Program-made: the position numbers and the translations under genes
Shown: positions 8,577-19,726 of the stretch, piece after piece
How the letters are laid out: every line of letters begins with the position of its first letter
How positions within the stretch are numbered: the first letter of the stretch is position 1
The notes under the pieces: model-generated
The model's database searches: none
What the model was told of the DNA's origin: nothing
The model's input: only the letters and a program-made list of their open reading frames with translations
Origin: Burkholderia pseudomultivorans
GTDB taxonomy: Bacteria; Pseudomonadota; Gammaproteobacteria; Burkholderiales; Burkholderiaceae
Direction: 5' to 3'
Assembly: GCF_001718415.1 (NCBI RefSeq)
Contig: NZ_CP013378.1
Coordinates: 2,170,001-2,234,000, forward strand
DNA length: 64,000 nt

Positions 8577-9824
8577 ATGAAAGTTCGCTCGATCATGGGT
8601 GCGCTGTGCGCCGCAGGTCTGATGGCAGGCGCCGCGGCCGCGCAGGCGGCCGAGAATGTGACGGTGCTGCACTGGTGGACCTCGGGCGGCGAGTCGAAGG
8701 CCGTCGGCGTGCTGAAGGACGACATGCAGAAGGAAGGCTACGTCTGGAAGGACTTCGCGGTCGCGGGCGGCGCCGGCGCGGCGGCGATGACCGCGCTGAA
8801 GACCAAGGTGATCAGCGGCGACGCACCGTCGGCCGCGCAGATCAAGGGTCCGCTGATCCAGGACTGGGCCGACCAGGGCGTGCTCGTCAACATCGATTCC
8901 GTGGCGGGCGACTGGAAGCAGAACCTGCCGCCTGAAATCGACAAGATCATGAAGTACAAGGGCCACTACGTCGCCGCGCCGTTCTCGGTGCACCGCGTGA
9001 ACTGGCTGTACATCAACAAGGCCGCGCTCGACAAGGTCGGCGCGAAGGTGCCGACCACCTGGCCGGAGTTCTTCGCGGTCGCCGACAAGCTGAAGGCCGC
9101 GGGCATCCAGCCGGTCGCGATGGGCGGCCAGCCGTGGCAGGACCTGACGCTGTGGGAAGACGTCGTGCTGTCGCAGGGCCCGGCCTTCTACAAGAAGGCG
9201 CTCGTCGATCTCGACCAGGCCACGCTGACGTCGCCGCAGATGGTGTCGGTGTTCGACACGGTGCGCAAGATCCAGGGCTACTTCGACGCGGGCCGCAACG
9301 GCCGCGACTGGAACCTCGCGACCGCGATGGTGATCAACGGCAAGGCTGGCATGCAGTTCATGGGCGACTGGGCGAAGGGCGAGTTCGAGAACGCGGGCAA
9401 GAAGGCGGGCAAGGACTACATCTGCGCGCCGGTGCCGGGCACGACCAATGCCTATACGTTCAACGTCGACTCGTTCGTGTTCTTCCAGCAGAAGGGCCAG
9501 AAGGCCGCGACGCCGGGCCAGCTCGCGCTCGCGAAGACGATCATGACGCCGGACTTCCAGGAGCAGTTCAGCCTGCTGAAGGGCTCGATCCCCGTCCGCC
9601 TCGGCGTGAAGATGGACAAGTACGACGACTGCGCGAAGAAGTCGTACGCCGACGAGCAGACCGCGATCAAGTCGGGCGGCTACGTGCCGTCGCTCGCGCA
9701 CGGGATGGCGCAGGGCGATGCAACGGCCGGCGCGATCACCGACGTCGTCACGAAGTTCATGAACTCGCAGCAGGATTCGAAGAGCGCGGTCGCCGCGCTC
9801 GCGCGAGCCGCGAAGGTGAAGTAA
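8577..9824 (+). CDS. Sugar ABC transporter, periplasmic binding protein (glucose/mannose type)
   Basis: Captures sugar in the periplasm for the permease encoded downstream. 415 residues. A Sec signal peptide (MKVRSIMGALCAAG..., cleavage near AQA-AE at about 23) precedes a family-1 solute-binding fold; VLHWWTSGGESKAV and the tryptophans in MGGQPWQDLTLWEDV resemble the glucose-binding GtsA proteins of Pseudomonas. The start has a strong GGAGGAG. It is first in a binding protein-permease-permease-ATPase operon. Location beside zwf and under a HexR-like operator argues for glucose as main substrate; mannose or galactose cannot be excluded. Confidence 0.88.
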   Translation: MKVRSIMGALCAAGLMAGAAAAQAAENVTVLHWWTSGGESKAVGVLKDDMQKEGYVWKDFAVAGGAGAAAMTALKTKVISGDAPSAAQIKGPLIQDWADQGVLVNIDSVAGDWKQNLPPEIDKIMKYKGHYVAAPFSVHRVNWLYINKAALDKVGAKVPTTWPEFFAVADKLKAAGIQPVAMGGQPWQDLTLWEDVVLSQGPAFYKKALVDLDQATLTSPQMVSVFDTVRKIQGYFDAGRNGRDWNLATAMVINGKAGMQFMGDWAKGEFENAGKKAGKDYICAPVPGTTNAYTFNVDSFVFFQQKGQKAATPGQLALAKTIMTPDFQEQFSLLKGSIPVRLGVKMDKYDDCAKKSYADEQTAIKSGGYVPSLAHGMAQGDATAGAITDVVTKFMNSQQDSKSAVAALARAAKVK

Positions 9825-9963
9825 CGCGCGACAGGCGCCCGGCCGGCAGCGCTGGATCGGCCGGGCGTTCCTGCATGTGCAGCAAACGGGCGCGCCTGCG
9901 GGCCCGTGCCGTGTCCGGCGCCGGCTTCGGCCTGCGCCGCCCTCGTTCCAGGAGTCGAATCAA

Positions 9964-10902
9964 GTGGCTGCCCCTCTTAGCGGAAACGGATCCGGCGCTG
10001 CCGACGCGCGGCGCACGTCGCCGATGTCGGCGCTCGCCGATCGCTGGATTCCGAAGCTCGTGCTTGCGCCGAGCGTCGCGATCGCCTTAGTGTTCATCTA
10101 CGGCTTCATCCTGATTACCGGCTATCTGTCGCTGACCAATTCGCGACTGTTGCCGAACTACGAATTCGACGGCTTCGGCCGTTACACGGACCTGTTCCAG
10201 AACGACGTGTGGTGGACTTCCGCCGCGAACCTCGGCTGGTTCGGGATTCCGTTCATCGCGATCTGCGTCGCGCTCGGGCTGTTCCTCGCGATCCTGCTCG
10301 ACCAGAAGATCCGCAACGAAGGCGCGCTGCGCGCGATCTTCCTGTATCCGATGGCGCTGTCGTTCATCGTCACGGGCACCGCGTGGCAGTGGATCCTGAA
10401 CCCGGGCCTCGGCCTCGAGAAGGTGATGCACGACTGGGGCTGGACGAGCTTCTCGTTCGGCTGGCTCGACGATCCGGACAAGGCGATCTTCTGCGTGGTG
10501 ATCGCGGCCGTGTGGCAGTCGACCGGCTTCGTGATGGCGCTGTTCCTCGCGGGGCTGCGCGGCGTCGACGCGGAGATCTTCAAGGCCGCGCAGGTCGACG
10601 GCGCGACGCTGCCGACCATCTACCGCAAGATCGTGATCCCGAGCATGCGCCCGGTGTTCTTCTCGGTGCTGCTGATCCTCTGCCACATCACGATCAAGAC
10701 CTTCGACCTCGTCGTCGCGCTGACGGCCGGCGGCCCCGGTACGTCGTCGTCGCTGCCGGCGATGTTCATGTACACGTTTTCGTTCAACCGCGGCCAGCTG
10801 GGCCTGGGCGCGGCGTCGTCGGTGATGATGCTGGCGACCGTGGTCGCGGTGCTCGTGCCGCTGATGTATATGGAATCGAGGAGCACGCGCAATGCAGCCT
10901 AA
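9964..10902 (+). CDS. Sugar ABC transporter permease 1
   Basis: Inner-membrane permease of the CUT1 carbohydrate family, 312 residues if started at the GTG at 9964. That start has AGGAG nine bases upstream; the next choice is an ATG at 10024 (MSALADRW), which would remove a Ser/Ala-rich tail. About six membrane segments follow. The EAA loop that contacts the ATPase reads EIFKAAQVDGATLPTIYRKIVIP. It corresponds to GtsB. The gene overlaps the next permease by 11 bases, so translation is coupled. Confidence 0.88.
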   Translation: MAAPLSGNGSGAADARRTSPMSALADRWIPKLVLAPSVAIALVFIYGFILITGYLSLTNSRLLPNYEFDGFGRYTDLFQNDVWWTSAANLGWFGIPFIAICVALGLFLAILLDQKIRNEGALRAIFLYPMALSFIVTGTAWQWILNPGLGLEKVMHDWGWTSFSFGWLDDPDKAIFCVVIAAVWQSTGFVMALFLAGLRGVDAEIFKAAQVDGATLPTIYRKIVIPSMRPVFFSVLLILCHITIKTFDLVVALTAGGPGTSSSLPAMFMYTFSFNRGQLGLGAASSVMMLATVVAVLVPLMYMESRSTRNAA

Positions 10903-11749
10903 GATGACCATCAGCCGGGCGGTGATCTACGCGGCATTGATCCTGTTCGCGCTGTACTTCCTGTTCCCGATCTACGTGATGCTGTCGACGTCGTTCAAGG
11001 ATCTCGACCAGCTGCGCACCGGCAACCTGCTGACGCCGCCGACGCACTGGACCTTCGCGCCGTGGGTGAAGGCGTGGAGCGAGGCCTGCACCGGCGTGCG
11101 CTGCGACGGGATGAAGCCGTTCTTCCTGAACTCGATCCAGATGGTGATTCCGGCCGTGCTGATCTCGTCGCTGATCGGCGCGTTCAACGGCTACGTGCTC
11201 ACGCACTGGCGCTTTCGCGGCGCGGACGCGCTGTTCACGATGATGCTGGTCGGCTGCTTCATTCCGTTCCAGGTGATCCTGCTGCCGATGGCGCGGCTGC
11301 AGGGCATGTTCGGGCTCGCGAATACGATCCCCGGCCTCGTGTTCGTGCACGTCGTGTACGGGATCGCGTTCACGACGATGTTCTTCCGCAACTTCTACGT
11401 GAGCGTGCCGGCCGAGCTCGTGAAGGCCGCGCGGATCGACGGCGCGGGCTTCTTCACGATCTTCACGAAGATCCTGCTGCCGGTGTCGCTGCCGATCTTC
11501 ATGGTGTGCCTGATCTGGCAGTTCACGCAGATCTGGAACGACTTCCTGTTCGGGATCGTGTTCTCCGGCGTCGACTCGATGCCGATCACGGTCGCGCTGA
11601 ACAACCTCGTCAACACGTCGACGGGCGTGAAGGAATACAACGTCGACATGGCCGGCGCGATCATCGCCGCGCTGCCGACGCTGCTCGTCTACGTGATCGC
11701 CGGCCGCTACTTCGTGCGCGGGCTGACGGCGGGCGCGGTGAAGGGCTGA
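10892..11749 (+). CDS. Sugar ABC transporter permease 2
   Basis: Second CUT1 permease, 285 residues with six membrane helices; pairs with the preceding gene to form the channel. The EAA motif is ELVKAARIDGAGFFTIFTKILLP, and NDFLFGIVF lies in the typical C-terminal helix. Corresponds to GtsC. The ATG at 10892 overlaps the upstream gene. 142 bases with no evident gene separate it from the ATPase. Confidence 0.88.
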   Translation: MQPKMTISRAVIYAALILFALYFLFPIYVMLSTSFKDLDQLRTGNLLTPPTHWTFAPWVKAWSEACTGVRCDGMKPFFLNSIQMVIPAVLISSLIGAFNGYVLTHWRFRGADALFTMMLVGCFIPFQVILLPMARLQGMFGLANTIPGLVFVHVVYGIAFTTMFFRNFYVSVPAELVKAARIDGAGFFTIFTKILLPVSLPIFMVCLIWQFTQIWNDFLFGIVFSGVDSMPITVALNNLVNTSTGVKEYNVDMAGAIIAALPTLLVYVIAGRYFVRGLTAGAVKG

Positions 11750-11891
11750 AGACGACGACCGAGCTGCCGCGCGGCTGACGCGCGGCGCATCGAAACGAAC
11801 CGGACGCGGCGCGGGATGCGCGCCGAACCTTGCACGGACCGGAGCGCGCGCAGCGCGCTTCGGCCGACACCAGAGACAGAGGATTCACAGC

Positions 11892-13010
11892 ATGGCAAGC
11901 CTTTCCATCCGTGACGTGTACAAGACCTACCCGAACGGGGTGCCGGTCCTGAAGGGTGTCGACATCGACATCGAGGACGGCCAGTTCCTGATTCTCGTCG
12001 GCGGCTCGGGCTGCGGGAAGTCGACGCTGCTCAACATGATCGCCGGGCTCGAGACCGTCACGAGCGGCGAGATCCGCATCGACGGCAAGGTCGTCAACGA
12101 CCTGTCGCCGAAGGACCGCGACATCGCGATGGTGTTCCAGTCGTACGCGCTGTACCCGTCGATGACGGTGCGCGACAACATCTCGTTCGGCCTGAACATC
12201 CGCAAGGTGCCGAAGAACGAGCAGCAGCAGATCGTCGATCGCGTGTCGCAGATGCTGCAGATCCAGCACCTGCTCGATCGCAAGCCGGGCCAGCTGTCGG
12301 GCGGCCAGCGCCAGCGCGTCGCGATGGGCCGTGCGCTCGCGCGCGACCCGGCGCTGTTCCTGTTCGACGAGCCGCTGTCGAACCTCGACGCGAAGCTGCG
12401 CATCGAGATGCGCGCGGAAATCAAGCTGCTGCATCAGCGCCTCGGCACGACGATCGTCTACGTGACGCACGACCAGATCGAGGCGATGACGCTCGGCGAC
12501 CGGATCGCGGTGATGAAGGACGGCGTGGTCCAGCAATTCGGCGCGCCGCAGGAGATCTACGACTCGCCGTCGAACCTGTTCGTCGCGGGCTTCATCGGCG
12601 CGCCGCCGATGAACTTCATCAACGGCAAGCTGGTCGAGCAGGGCAGCGGGATCGCGCTCGAGATCGACACGGGCCTCGCGCGCAGCGCGCTGAACCTGCC
12701 GTTCGACGCGGCGAAGCTGAAGTCGCACGTCGGCCGCGAAGTGATTCTCGGCCTGCGTCCGGAGCGCATCACCGACGCGCGCAGCGCACACAACGGCGAG
12801 GCGTCGCGACTGCAGCCGGTCGACGTGCGCGTCGACGTGACCGAGCCGACCGGCCCGGACACGCACGTGTTCGCGCAGGTGAACGGCAAGCGCATCGTGA
12901 GCCGCGTGCATCCGGCCGCGAACCCGCAGCCGGGGCAGACGCAGTCGCTGCTGTTCGACGTGTCGAAGGCCGTGCTGTTCGATCCGGCGTCGGAAGAGCG
13001 GATCGCGTGA
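11892..13010 (+). CDS. Sugar ABC transporter ATP-binding protein (MalK/UgpC type)
   Basis: Powers the transporter from the cytosolic side. 372 residues. Walker A GGSGCGKST at 37-45, signature LSGGQRQRVAMGRALARDP, Walker B LFLFDEPLSNLDAKLR, switch His in VYVTHDQIEA. A C-terminal regulatory OB/TOBE region (about 240-372; GLRPERI) places it with MalK, UgpC and GtsD. CUT1 ATPases are sometimes shared by several transporters, so it may serve others too. Last gene of the operon; no strong terminator was seen in the following 140 bases. Confidence 0.93.
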   Translation: MASLSIRDVYKTYPNGVPVLKGVDIDIEDGQFLILVGGSGCGKSTLLNMIAGLETVTSGEIRIDGKVVNDLSPKDRDIAMVFQSYALYPSMTVRDNISFGLNIRKVPKNEQQQIVDRVSQMLQIQHLLDRKPGQLSGGQRQRVAMGRALARDPALFLFDEPLSNLDAKLRIEMRAEIKLLHQRLGTTIVYVTHDQIEAMTLGDRIAVMKDGVVQQFGAPQEIYDSPSNLFVAGFIGAPPMNFINGKLVEQGSGIALEIDTGLARSALNLPFDAAKLKSHVGREVILGLRPERITDARSAHNGEASRLQPVDVRVDVTEPTGPDTHVFAQVNGKRIVSRVHPAANPQPGQTQSLLFDVSKAVLFDPASEERIA

Positions 13011-13153
13011 TGTGAATCGGCTTTGGGGATATCGGCGATGCGTCCGAGGCGTATTCGATCGGGACGCTCGTCGGTTGACCCTGGCTCCGGTGGCGGCGCT
13101 GGCTTCGCTATGATGGCGGCGTCCTTCGCCGATGCACCGGGAAGAGGTCGCGA

Positions 13154-13354
13154 TCAGGGACTCGGCTGCGACAGGAAATACGAACCAATCGCGTGCAGCA
13201 CGGGAATGAACAGCAGGCACACGAAGACGGCCGGAAAATAGAACTTCGACTCGCGCACCCGGGAAAACAGGCCCGCTACGGCGACGAACAGGCAAACAAG
13301 CGCGAGCGTGCCGAACAGGTCGCTGTCCGCGATTACCGAAAAGAATGGCCGCAT
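13154..13354 (-). CDS. Small two-helix membrane protein, unknown
   Basis: 66 residues with two hydrophobic segments (about 10-29 and 40-60) joined by a short basic loop, RVRESK. The ATG has GAGGTG at the right distance. No family recognised. It sits between the sugar transporter and the TRIC-type gene with its own spacing on both sides. The membrane pattern and ribosome-binding site support a real gene; function unknown. Confidence 0.6.
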   Translation of the reverse strand: MRPFFSVIADSDLFGTLALVCLFVAVAGLFSRVRESKFYFPAVFVCLLFIPVLHAIGSYFLSQPSP

Positions 13355-13608
13355 GTCCGCACCTCGACTACCGGTTGAATTCGGCGAAATTCCAGCGATA
13401 TAGCTGGAACTGCCTCAGAAAGTCCTGGGCTTCTGCGCCCGTCGAGTCGTTTCTGTAGTCCCACTCGTTTCCCGTTCGTTTGTCCGCGCCGGGCAGAACC
13501 TAGCACGGTGCCGCGATCGGCGGAAGCAATTCGCAAACAACCGTGAACAGCGTCGCATACGAAACGGGGCCGTCGAAACGGCCCCGCGCATTTCAGGTGG
13601 AAATGACC

Positions 13609-14232
13609 TCAGTGCGGCAGCCGCACGTCGAACTTGAACGTGACAAGCCGCGCGACGAGCGTGAAGCCGGTCGCGAGCAGCACGCTGTACACCGAGTCGA
13701 ACTGCAGCCACACGAGCAGCAGGTAGAGCCAGCAGCCGACGAACGCGCAGGTCGCGTACGGTCGCGAGTCGCGCAGGATCAGCGGGATGTCGTTGCACAG
13801 CACGTCGCGGATGATCCCGCCGACCACACCGGTGATCACGCCCATCATCACGGCGATGAAGCGCGGCATCTCCGCTTCGAGTGCAATCGCGGTACCTGAA
13901 ATGCTGAAGATCCCGAGCCCGATCGCATCGGCGACGAGCAGCACGCGCTCGGCCGACAGCCGCGACAGCATGCGCAGCACGAACGGCGCGAACAGCGCGA
14001 GCACGAAGATCGCGATCACGTAGTCGTCGTGCACGACCCAGTAGAACGGCCGGCGTTCGAGCAGGATGTCGCGCAGCGTGCCGCCGCCGAATGCGGTGGC
14101 CAGCGCGACGACGAACGTGCCGACCGAGTCGAGGCGGTTCTTGCGCGCCTCGATGAAACCCGAAATCGCGAACGCGAGCGTGGCGATTGCCTCGAGGATC
14201 GCGATCGCGAGCGTCAGCCTAGGATGCGGCAC
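13609..14232 (-). CDS. UPF0126 / TRIC-type membrane protein (YadS-like)
   Basis: 207 residues with about seven membrane helices in two repeats, each with a glycine-rich kink: AFGGGTLRDILL and GVVGGIIRDVLC. This GGGxxRD pattern marks the UPF0126 family, bacterial relatives of trimeric intracellular cation channels. The likely start is the GTG at 14232 (reading MPHPRLTLAIAILEA), which overlaps the end of the Smr gene by 14 bases; the ORF can be extended 20 codons upstream but that part is Cys/Arg-rich and unlike the family. Probable ion channel; the ion is not evident. Confidence 0.85.
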   Translation of the reverse strand: MPHPRLTLAIAILEAIATLAFAISGFIEARKNRLDSVGTFVVALATAFGGGTLRDILLERRPFYWVVHDDYVIAIFVLALFAPFVLRMLSRLSAERVLLVADAIGLGIFSISGTAIALEAEMPRFIAVMMGVITGVVGGIIRDVLCNDIPLILRDSRPYATCAFVGCWLYLLLVWLQFDSVYSVLLATGFTLVARLVTFKFDVRLPH

Positions 14233-14998
14233 GCGGCCCCCGCTCGCCGGGCGCCGCGAGCGGCTGCAGCAGCACGAGCACCGCGCCTGCACCGCCGTCG
14301 TGGCCGCGCGCCTCGCAGAACGCGATCACTTCTTCCTTCTGCACGAGCCACGCGCGCACCTTGCCCTTCAGCACCGGTTCCTTGCCGATCGAGCCGAGTC
14401 CCTTGCCGTGGATCACGCGCAGGCAGCGCAGCCCTTTCTTGCCGGCTTCGCGGATGAATTCGGCCAGCGCGTCGCGCGCCTCGTCGCGCCGCATCCCGTG
14501 CAGGTCGAGCTGCGCCTGCACGATCCATGCGCCGCTTCGGAGCTTGCGCACGACGTCGCGGCTCACGCCGGGGCGGTGGTAGTACAGCGACTCGTCGCTG
14601 TCGAGCAGCGTCTCCGGGTCGAATTCGTCGGACAGCTCCGCGTTCAGCACCGCTTCCTCGTCGCGCTGCGTCTGCTTCGGCACGGGATCGGGCGGCGTGC
14701 GGCCGGACGCGGCGCGCGGCGGCGCGTTCAGCGGCTGGATCGCGCCAATCTCGTTGCGAAACAGGTTCGCGTCGGCCTCGGCCTGGCGCGCGGCCTTCGC
14801 GGTTTCGACGCGCGCGCGCTCGCGGCGCTCGGCTTCGCCTTGCAGCGTCTTGCGCAACGCGCCGAGCGCGGCGAGGCCCTGGCCGCGCAGCGCGGCAGGA
14901 TCGGCGGCGCGCGGCGGCGCGGCGGGCGCGGGGTTCGCGGGACGGGCGGCGATCTGCCGCTTCGCGGGATCGCTCGGATGGGGCTGGTTCTTCGCCAT
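14219..14998 (-). CDS. Smr-domain protein
   Basis: 259 residues. The first ~150 are Ala/Pro/Arg-rich and probably disordered, with a helical stretch rich in Glu and Arg. The C-terminal Smr domain is clear: LDLHGMRRDEARDALAEF, then VIHGKGLGS and GAGAVLVLL at the end. Smr domains are nicking nucleases or RNA-binding modules; stand-alone proteins of this kind (YdaL/SmrA-like) occur widely in Proteobacteria. It is followed by the overlapping TRIC-type gene. Confidence 0.88.
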   Translation of the reverse strand: MAKNQPHPSDPAKRQIAARPANPAPAAPPRAADPAALRGQGLAALGALRKTLQGEAERRERARVETAKAARQAEADANLFRNEIGAIQPLNAPPRAASGRTPPDPVPKQTQRDEEAVLNAELSDEFDPETLLDSDESLYYHRPGVSRDVVRKLRSGAWIVQAQLDLHGMRRDEARDALAEFIREAGKKGLRCLRVIHGKGLGSIGKEPVLKGKVRAWLVQKEEVIAFCEARGHDGGAGAVLVLLQPLAAPGERGPRAAS

Positions 14999-15038
14999 GA
15001 TTCGGTCGCAGGGCAGGCGCGTTCGGGCGCGCGGGCAC

Positions 15039-15067
15039 AAAAAAGCCGCTGCGCGACGGCAGCGGCT
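15039..15067 (-). terminator. Terminator of trxB
   Basis: AGCCGCTGC (15044-15052) pairs with GCAGCGGCT (15059-15067) around a 6-base loop. Six A on the plus strand at 15039-15044 give a U-tract leftwards. It lies about 60 bases beyond the trxB stop, ahead of the Smr gene. Confidence 0.88.
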
Positions 15068-15129
15068 CCGGCCAGGCCTGCTTCGCGGCAGCGGACGCCA
15101 TTGTAGCGCCCGGCGCGAACAGGTTCGGC

Positions 15130-16494
<1,365 letters not shown>

Positions 16495-18804
16495 ATGGCA
16501 AAAGCTCCTTATTCCGCTCAGGCACAGGCGTTGCCGCACCGGATGTCGAAGCTCCTCACGGAGATCCGCTGGATTCTCCAGGTCGCGCTGTGCGCGTTTC
16601 TGGTGATGGCCCTGCTGAGCTACAGCCGGCGCGACCCGAGCTGGACGCATGCCGCGCAGGTGGACCACATCTCGAACTGGGCCGGCCGCGTCGGCGCATG
16701 GACGGCCGACATCATCCTGCTGCTGTTCGGCCTGTCGGCCTACTGGCTGATCGTGCCGCTCGCGCGGCGCATCGCGGTCAACTATCGCCGCATCACGCGC
16801 CACGAGGCGCTCGCCGAAGAGCCCGAGCGGCCGATCGGCTGGCTCACCGAGATCCTCGCGTTCGTGCTGGTCGTGCTCGCGTGCGACGGCATCGAGGCGC
16901 TGCGGATGTGGTCGCTGAAGGTGCAGCTGCCGCGCGCGCCGGGCGGCGTCGTCGGCGAGGCCGTCGCGGGCGCGGTGTCGCACGCGCTGGGCTTCACGGG
17001 CGGCACGCTCGCGCTGCTGATCGCGCTGGCGATCGGCCTGTCGCTGTATTTCCGTTTCTCGTGGCTGTCGGTGTCCGAGCGCGTCGGCGGCGCGATCCTG
17101 TCCGCCGTCAACGTCGCGAAGCTGCGCCGCGAGGCCGAGCGCGACCGCCGTCTCGGCGAGGCCGCGGCCGTGCGCCGCGAAGGCAAGGTCGAGGAAGAGC
17201 GCGTGCGCATCGAGGATCACGAGCCCGTGACCATCGTGCCGCCGGTCGTCACGCCGACGAAGTCCGAGCGCGTCGAGCGCGAGCGCCAGGTGCCGCTGTT
17301 TACCGACCTGCCCGGCGATTCGACGCTGCCGCCGGTGTCGCTGCTCGATCCCGCGCCGAAGGCGCAGGAGGCGATCTCGGCCGATACGCTCGAATTCACG
17401 TCGCGGCTGATCGAGAAGAAGCTGAAGGACTTCGGCGTCGAGGCAAGCGTCGTCGCCGCGTATCCGGGCCCGGTCGTCACGCGCTACGAGATCGAGCCGG
17501 CCACCGGCGTGAAGGGCAGCCAGATCGTCAACCTCGCGAAGGATCTCGCACGTTCGCTGTCGCTCGTGTCGATCCGCGTCGTCGAGACGATTCCGGGCAA
17601 GAACTACATGGCGCTCGAACTGCCGAACCAGCGCCGCCAGACGGTGCACCTGTCCGAGATCATCGGTTCCGAGGTCTACGCGGCCGCGTCGTCGGCGCTG
17701 ACGCTGAGCCTCGGCAAGGACATCGGCGGCAAGCCGGTGTGCGCGGATCTCGCGAAGATGCCGCACCTGCTGGTCGCCGGCACGACCGGTTCGGGCAAGT
17801 CGGTCGGGATCAACGCGATGATCCTGTCGCTGCTGTACAAGGCGACCGCCGAGCAGGTGCGCCTGATCCTGATCGATCCGAAGATGCTCGAAATGAGCGT
17901 CTACGAAGGCATTCCGCACCTGCTGTGCCCGGTCGTCACCGACATGCGCCAGGCCGGCCATGCGCTGAACTGGACCGTCGCGGAGATGGAGCGCCGCTAC
18001 AAGCTGATGAGCAAGCTCGGCGTGCGCAATCTTGCCGGCTACAACAACAAGATCGACGACGCGGCCAAGCGCGAGGAGAAGATCCCGAACCCGTTCAGCC
18101 TGACGCCGGACGATCCGGAGCCGCTCGGCCGGCTGCCGAACATCGTCGTCGTGATCGACGAACTGGCCGACCTGATGATGGTCGTCGGCAAGAAGGTCGA
18201 GGAGCTGATCGCGCGGATCGCCCAGAAGGCGCGCGCGGCCGGCATCCACCTGATCCTCGCGACGCAGCGTCCGTCGGTCGACGTGATCACCGGCCTGATC
18301 AAGGCGAACGTGCCGACGCGGATCGCGTTCCAGGTGTCGTCGAAGATCGACTCGCGCACGATTCTCGACCAGATGGGCGCCGAATCGCTGCTCGGGATGG
18401 GCGACATGCTGTACCTGCCGCCGGGCACCGGCCTGCCGGTGCGCGTGCACGGCGCGTTCGTCGCCGACGACGAGGTGCATCGCGTCGTCGAGAAGCTCAA
18501 GGAGCAGGGCGAGCCGAACTATGTCGAGGGCCTGCTCGAAGGCGGCACCGCCGACGGCGACGAGGGCTCGGCCGGCGCGGGAACCGGCGAAGGCGGCGGC
18601 GAGTCTGATCCGCTGTACGACCAGGCGGTCGAGATCGTCATCAAGAACCGCCGCGCGTCGATCTCGCTCGTGCAGCGCCATCTGCGGATCGGCTATAACC
18701 GCGCGGCGCGGCTGCTCGAGCAGATGGAGCAGTCGGGGCTCGTATCGGCGATGTCGTCGAGCGGCAACCGCGAAATTCTTGTGCCGGTGCGCGACGCGGA
18801 ATGA
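16495..18804 (+). CDS. ftsK: DNA translocase FtsK
   Basis: Septum-anchored motor that clears chromosome DNA from the closing division site and activates dimer resolution. 769 residues from the ATG at 16495 (MAKAPYSAQ). N-terminal ~220 residues hold about four membrane helices; then a short charged linker, the alpha/beta motor with Walker A GTTGSGKS at about 429-436 and Walker [12 protein letters not shown], and a C-terminal gamma winged helix (about 704-760, [16 protein letters not shown]) that reads KOPS. The linker is short compared with E. coli FtsK. lolA follows 46 bases later. Confidence 0.96.
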   Translation: MAKAPYSAQAQALPHRMSKLLTEIRWILQVALCAFLVMALLSYSRRDPSWTHAAQVDHISNWAGRVGAWTADIILLLFGLSAYWLIVPLARRIAVNYRRITRHEALAEEPERPIGWLTEILAFVLVVLACDGIEALRMWSLKVQLPRAPGGVVGEAVAGAVSHALGFTGGTLALLIALAIGLSLYFRFSWLSVSERVGGAILSAVNVAKLRREAERDRRLGEAAAVRREGKVEEERVRIEDHEPVTIVPPVVTPTKSERVERERQVPLFTDLPGDSTLPPVSLLDPAPKAQEAISADTLEFTSRLIEKKLKDFGVEASVVAAYPGPVVTRYEIEPATGVKGSQIVNLAKDLARSLSLVSIRVVETIPGKNYMALELPNQRRQTVHLSEIIGSEVYAAASSALTLSLGKDIGGKPVCADLAKMPHLLVAGTTGSGKSVGINAMILSLLYKATAEQVRLILIDPKMLEMSVYEGIPHLLCPVVTDMRQAGHALNWTVAEMERRYKLMSKLGVRNLAGYNNKIDDAAKREEKIPNPFSLTPDDPEPLGRLPNIVVVIDELADLMMVVGKKVEELIARIAQKARAAGIHLILATQRPSVDVITGLIKANVPTRIAFQVSSKIDSRTILDQMGAESLLGMGDMLYLPPGTGLPVRVHGAFVADDEVHRVVEKLKEQGEPNYVEGLLEGGTADGDEGSAGAGTGEGGGESDPLYDQAVEIVIKNRRASISLVQRHLRIGYNRAARLLEQMEQSGLVSAMSSSGNREILVPVRDAE

Positions 18805-18850
18805 GTCCGCGGCGCTCGCGGCGCCGGCCATCCAGGGAGAAAACCGCAAT

Positions 18851-19540
18851 ATGCAGCAACATTCGTTCGCAATGTCCCTTCGTTCGACGCGGCGCTGGTT
18901 CGGCGCGGCGCTGGCCGGCGCATCGCTGATGCTTGCGGCGACGCATGCGTTCGCGAGCGGCACCGAGCAGCTGAGGGCCTTCGTGTCGCAGGTGCGCGCG
19001 GCGAAGGGCGAGTTCACGCAGCAGATCGTCAAGGCGCCGAGCAAGGGCGCGAGCGCCGCGCAGGCCGCGCCGAAGCCGAACGACAACTCGAGCGGCACCT
19101 TCGTGTTCTCGCGTCCGGGCAAGTTCATCTGGACGTACCAGAAGCCGTATCAGCAGGTGCTGCAGGCCGACGGCGACAAGCTGTACGTCTACGACCGCGA
19201 CCTGAACCAGGTCACCGAGCGCAAGCTGAACGGCGCGCTTGGCGCGAGCCCGGCCGCGATCCTGTTCGGCAGCAACGACCTCGACAAGAACTACACGCTG
19301 CGCGATGCCGGCGAGAAGGGCGGCATCGACTGGCTCGAGATGCTGCCGAAGGCGCAGGACACGCAGTTCCAGCGGATCGGCATCGGCTTCAGGAACGGCA
19401 CGCTCGCCGCGATGGAACTGCACGACGTGTTCGGCAACGTCACGCTGCTGACGTTTACGAACATTCAGACCAATCCGCCGCTGAAGGCCGATACCTTCAA
19501 GTTCGTCGTGCCGAAGGGCGCCGACGTGATCAACGGCTGA
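18851..19540 (+). CDS. lolA: Outer-membrane lipoprotein carrier LolA
   Basis: Periplasmic chaperone that takes lipoproteins from LolCDE to LolB. 229 residues. Signal peptide with a basic start and cleavage near AFA-SG (about residue 36). The mature part shows the incomplete beta-barrel pattern: [23 protein letters not shown], a SPAAILFG helix and a C-terminal [12 protein letters not shown]. An alternative ATG seven codons downstream (MSLRSTRR) would shorten only the signal sequence. Follows ftsK as in many Proteobacteria, with rarA next. Confidence 0.93.
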   Translation: MQQHSFAMSLRSTRRWFGAALAGASLMLAATHAFASGTEQLRAFVSQVRAAKGEFTQQIVKAPSKGASAAQAAPKPNDNSSGTFVFSRPGKFIWTYQKPYQQVLQADGDKLYVYDRDLNQVTERKLNGALGASPAAILFGSNDLDKNYTLRDAGEKGGIDWLEMLPKAQDTQFQRIGIGFRNGTLAAMELHDVFGNVTLLTFTNIQTNPPLKADTFKFVVPKGADVING

Positions 19541-19566
19541 CCCGCGCCGCACGGCGCGTTGTCCCG

Positions 19567-19602
19567 ACGGGCCTGCCGGCAACGGCAGGCCCGTGTTGTT
19601 TG
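19567..19602 (+). terminator. Terminator after ftsK-lolA
   Basis: A perfect 12-bp stem (19567-19578 with 19583-19594) is closed by a GCAA (GNRA) tetraloop and followed by TGTTGTTT. It lies 27 bases after lolA. Confidence 0.88.
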
Positions 19603-19726
19603 GGGGCGTCGGGCACCAGGCGTCGGGCACTCGGCACCGGCCGCGGCGGCGTCATCGCGCGGCTGTCATAATGTCGGGTCCGGCGGCTGCGTTCGGCCGC
19701 TACCGTTTGAAGTGGAGCGAGGGTTC

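Noticed and set aside
13333..13536. 67-residue open frame overlapping the small two-helix protein
   Set aside because: Arg-rich, no membrane or domain character, and it overlaps a better candidate with a proper ribosome-binding site.
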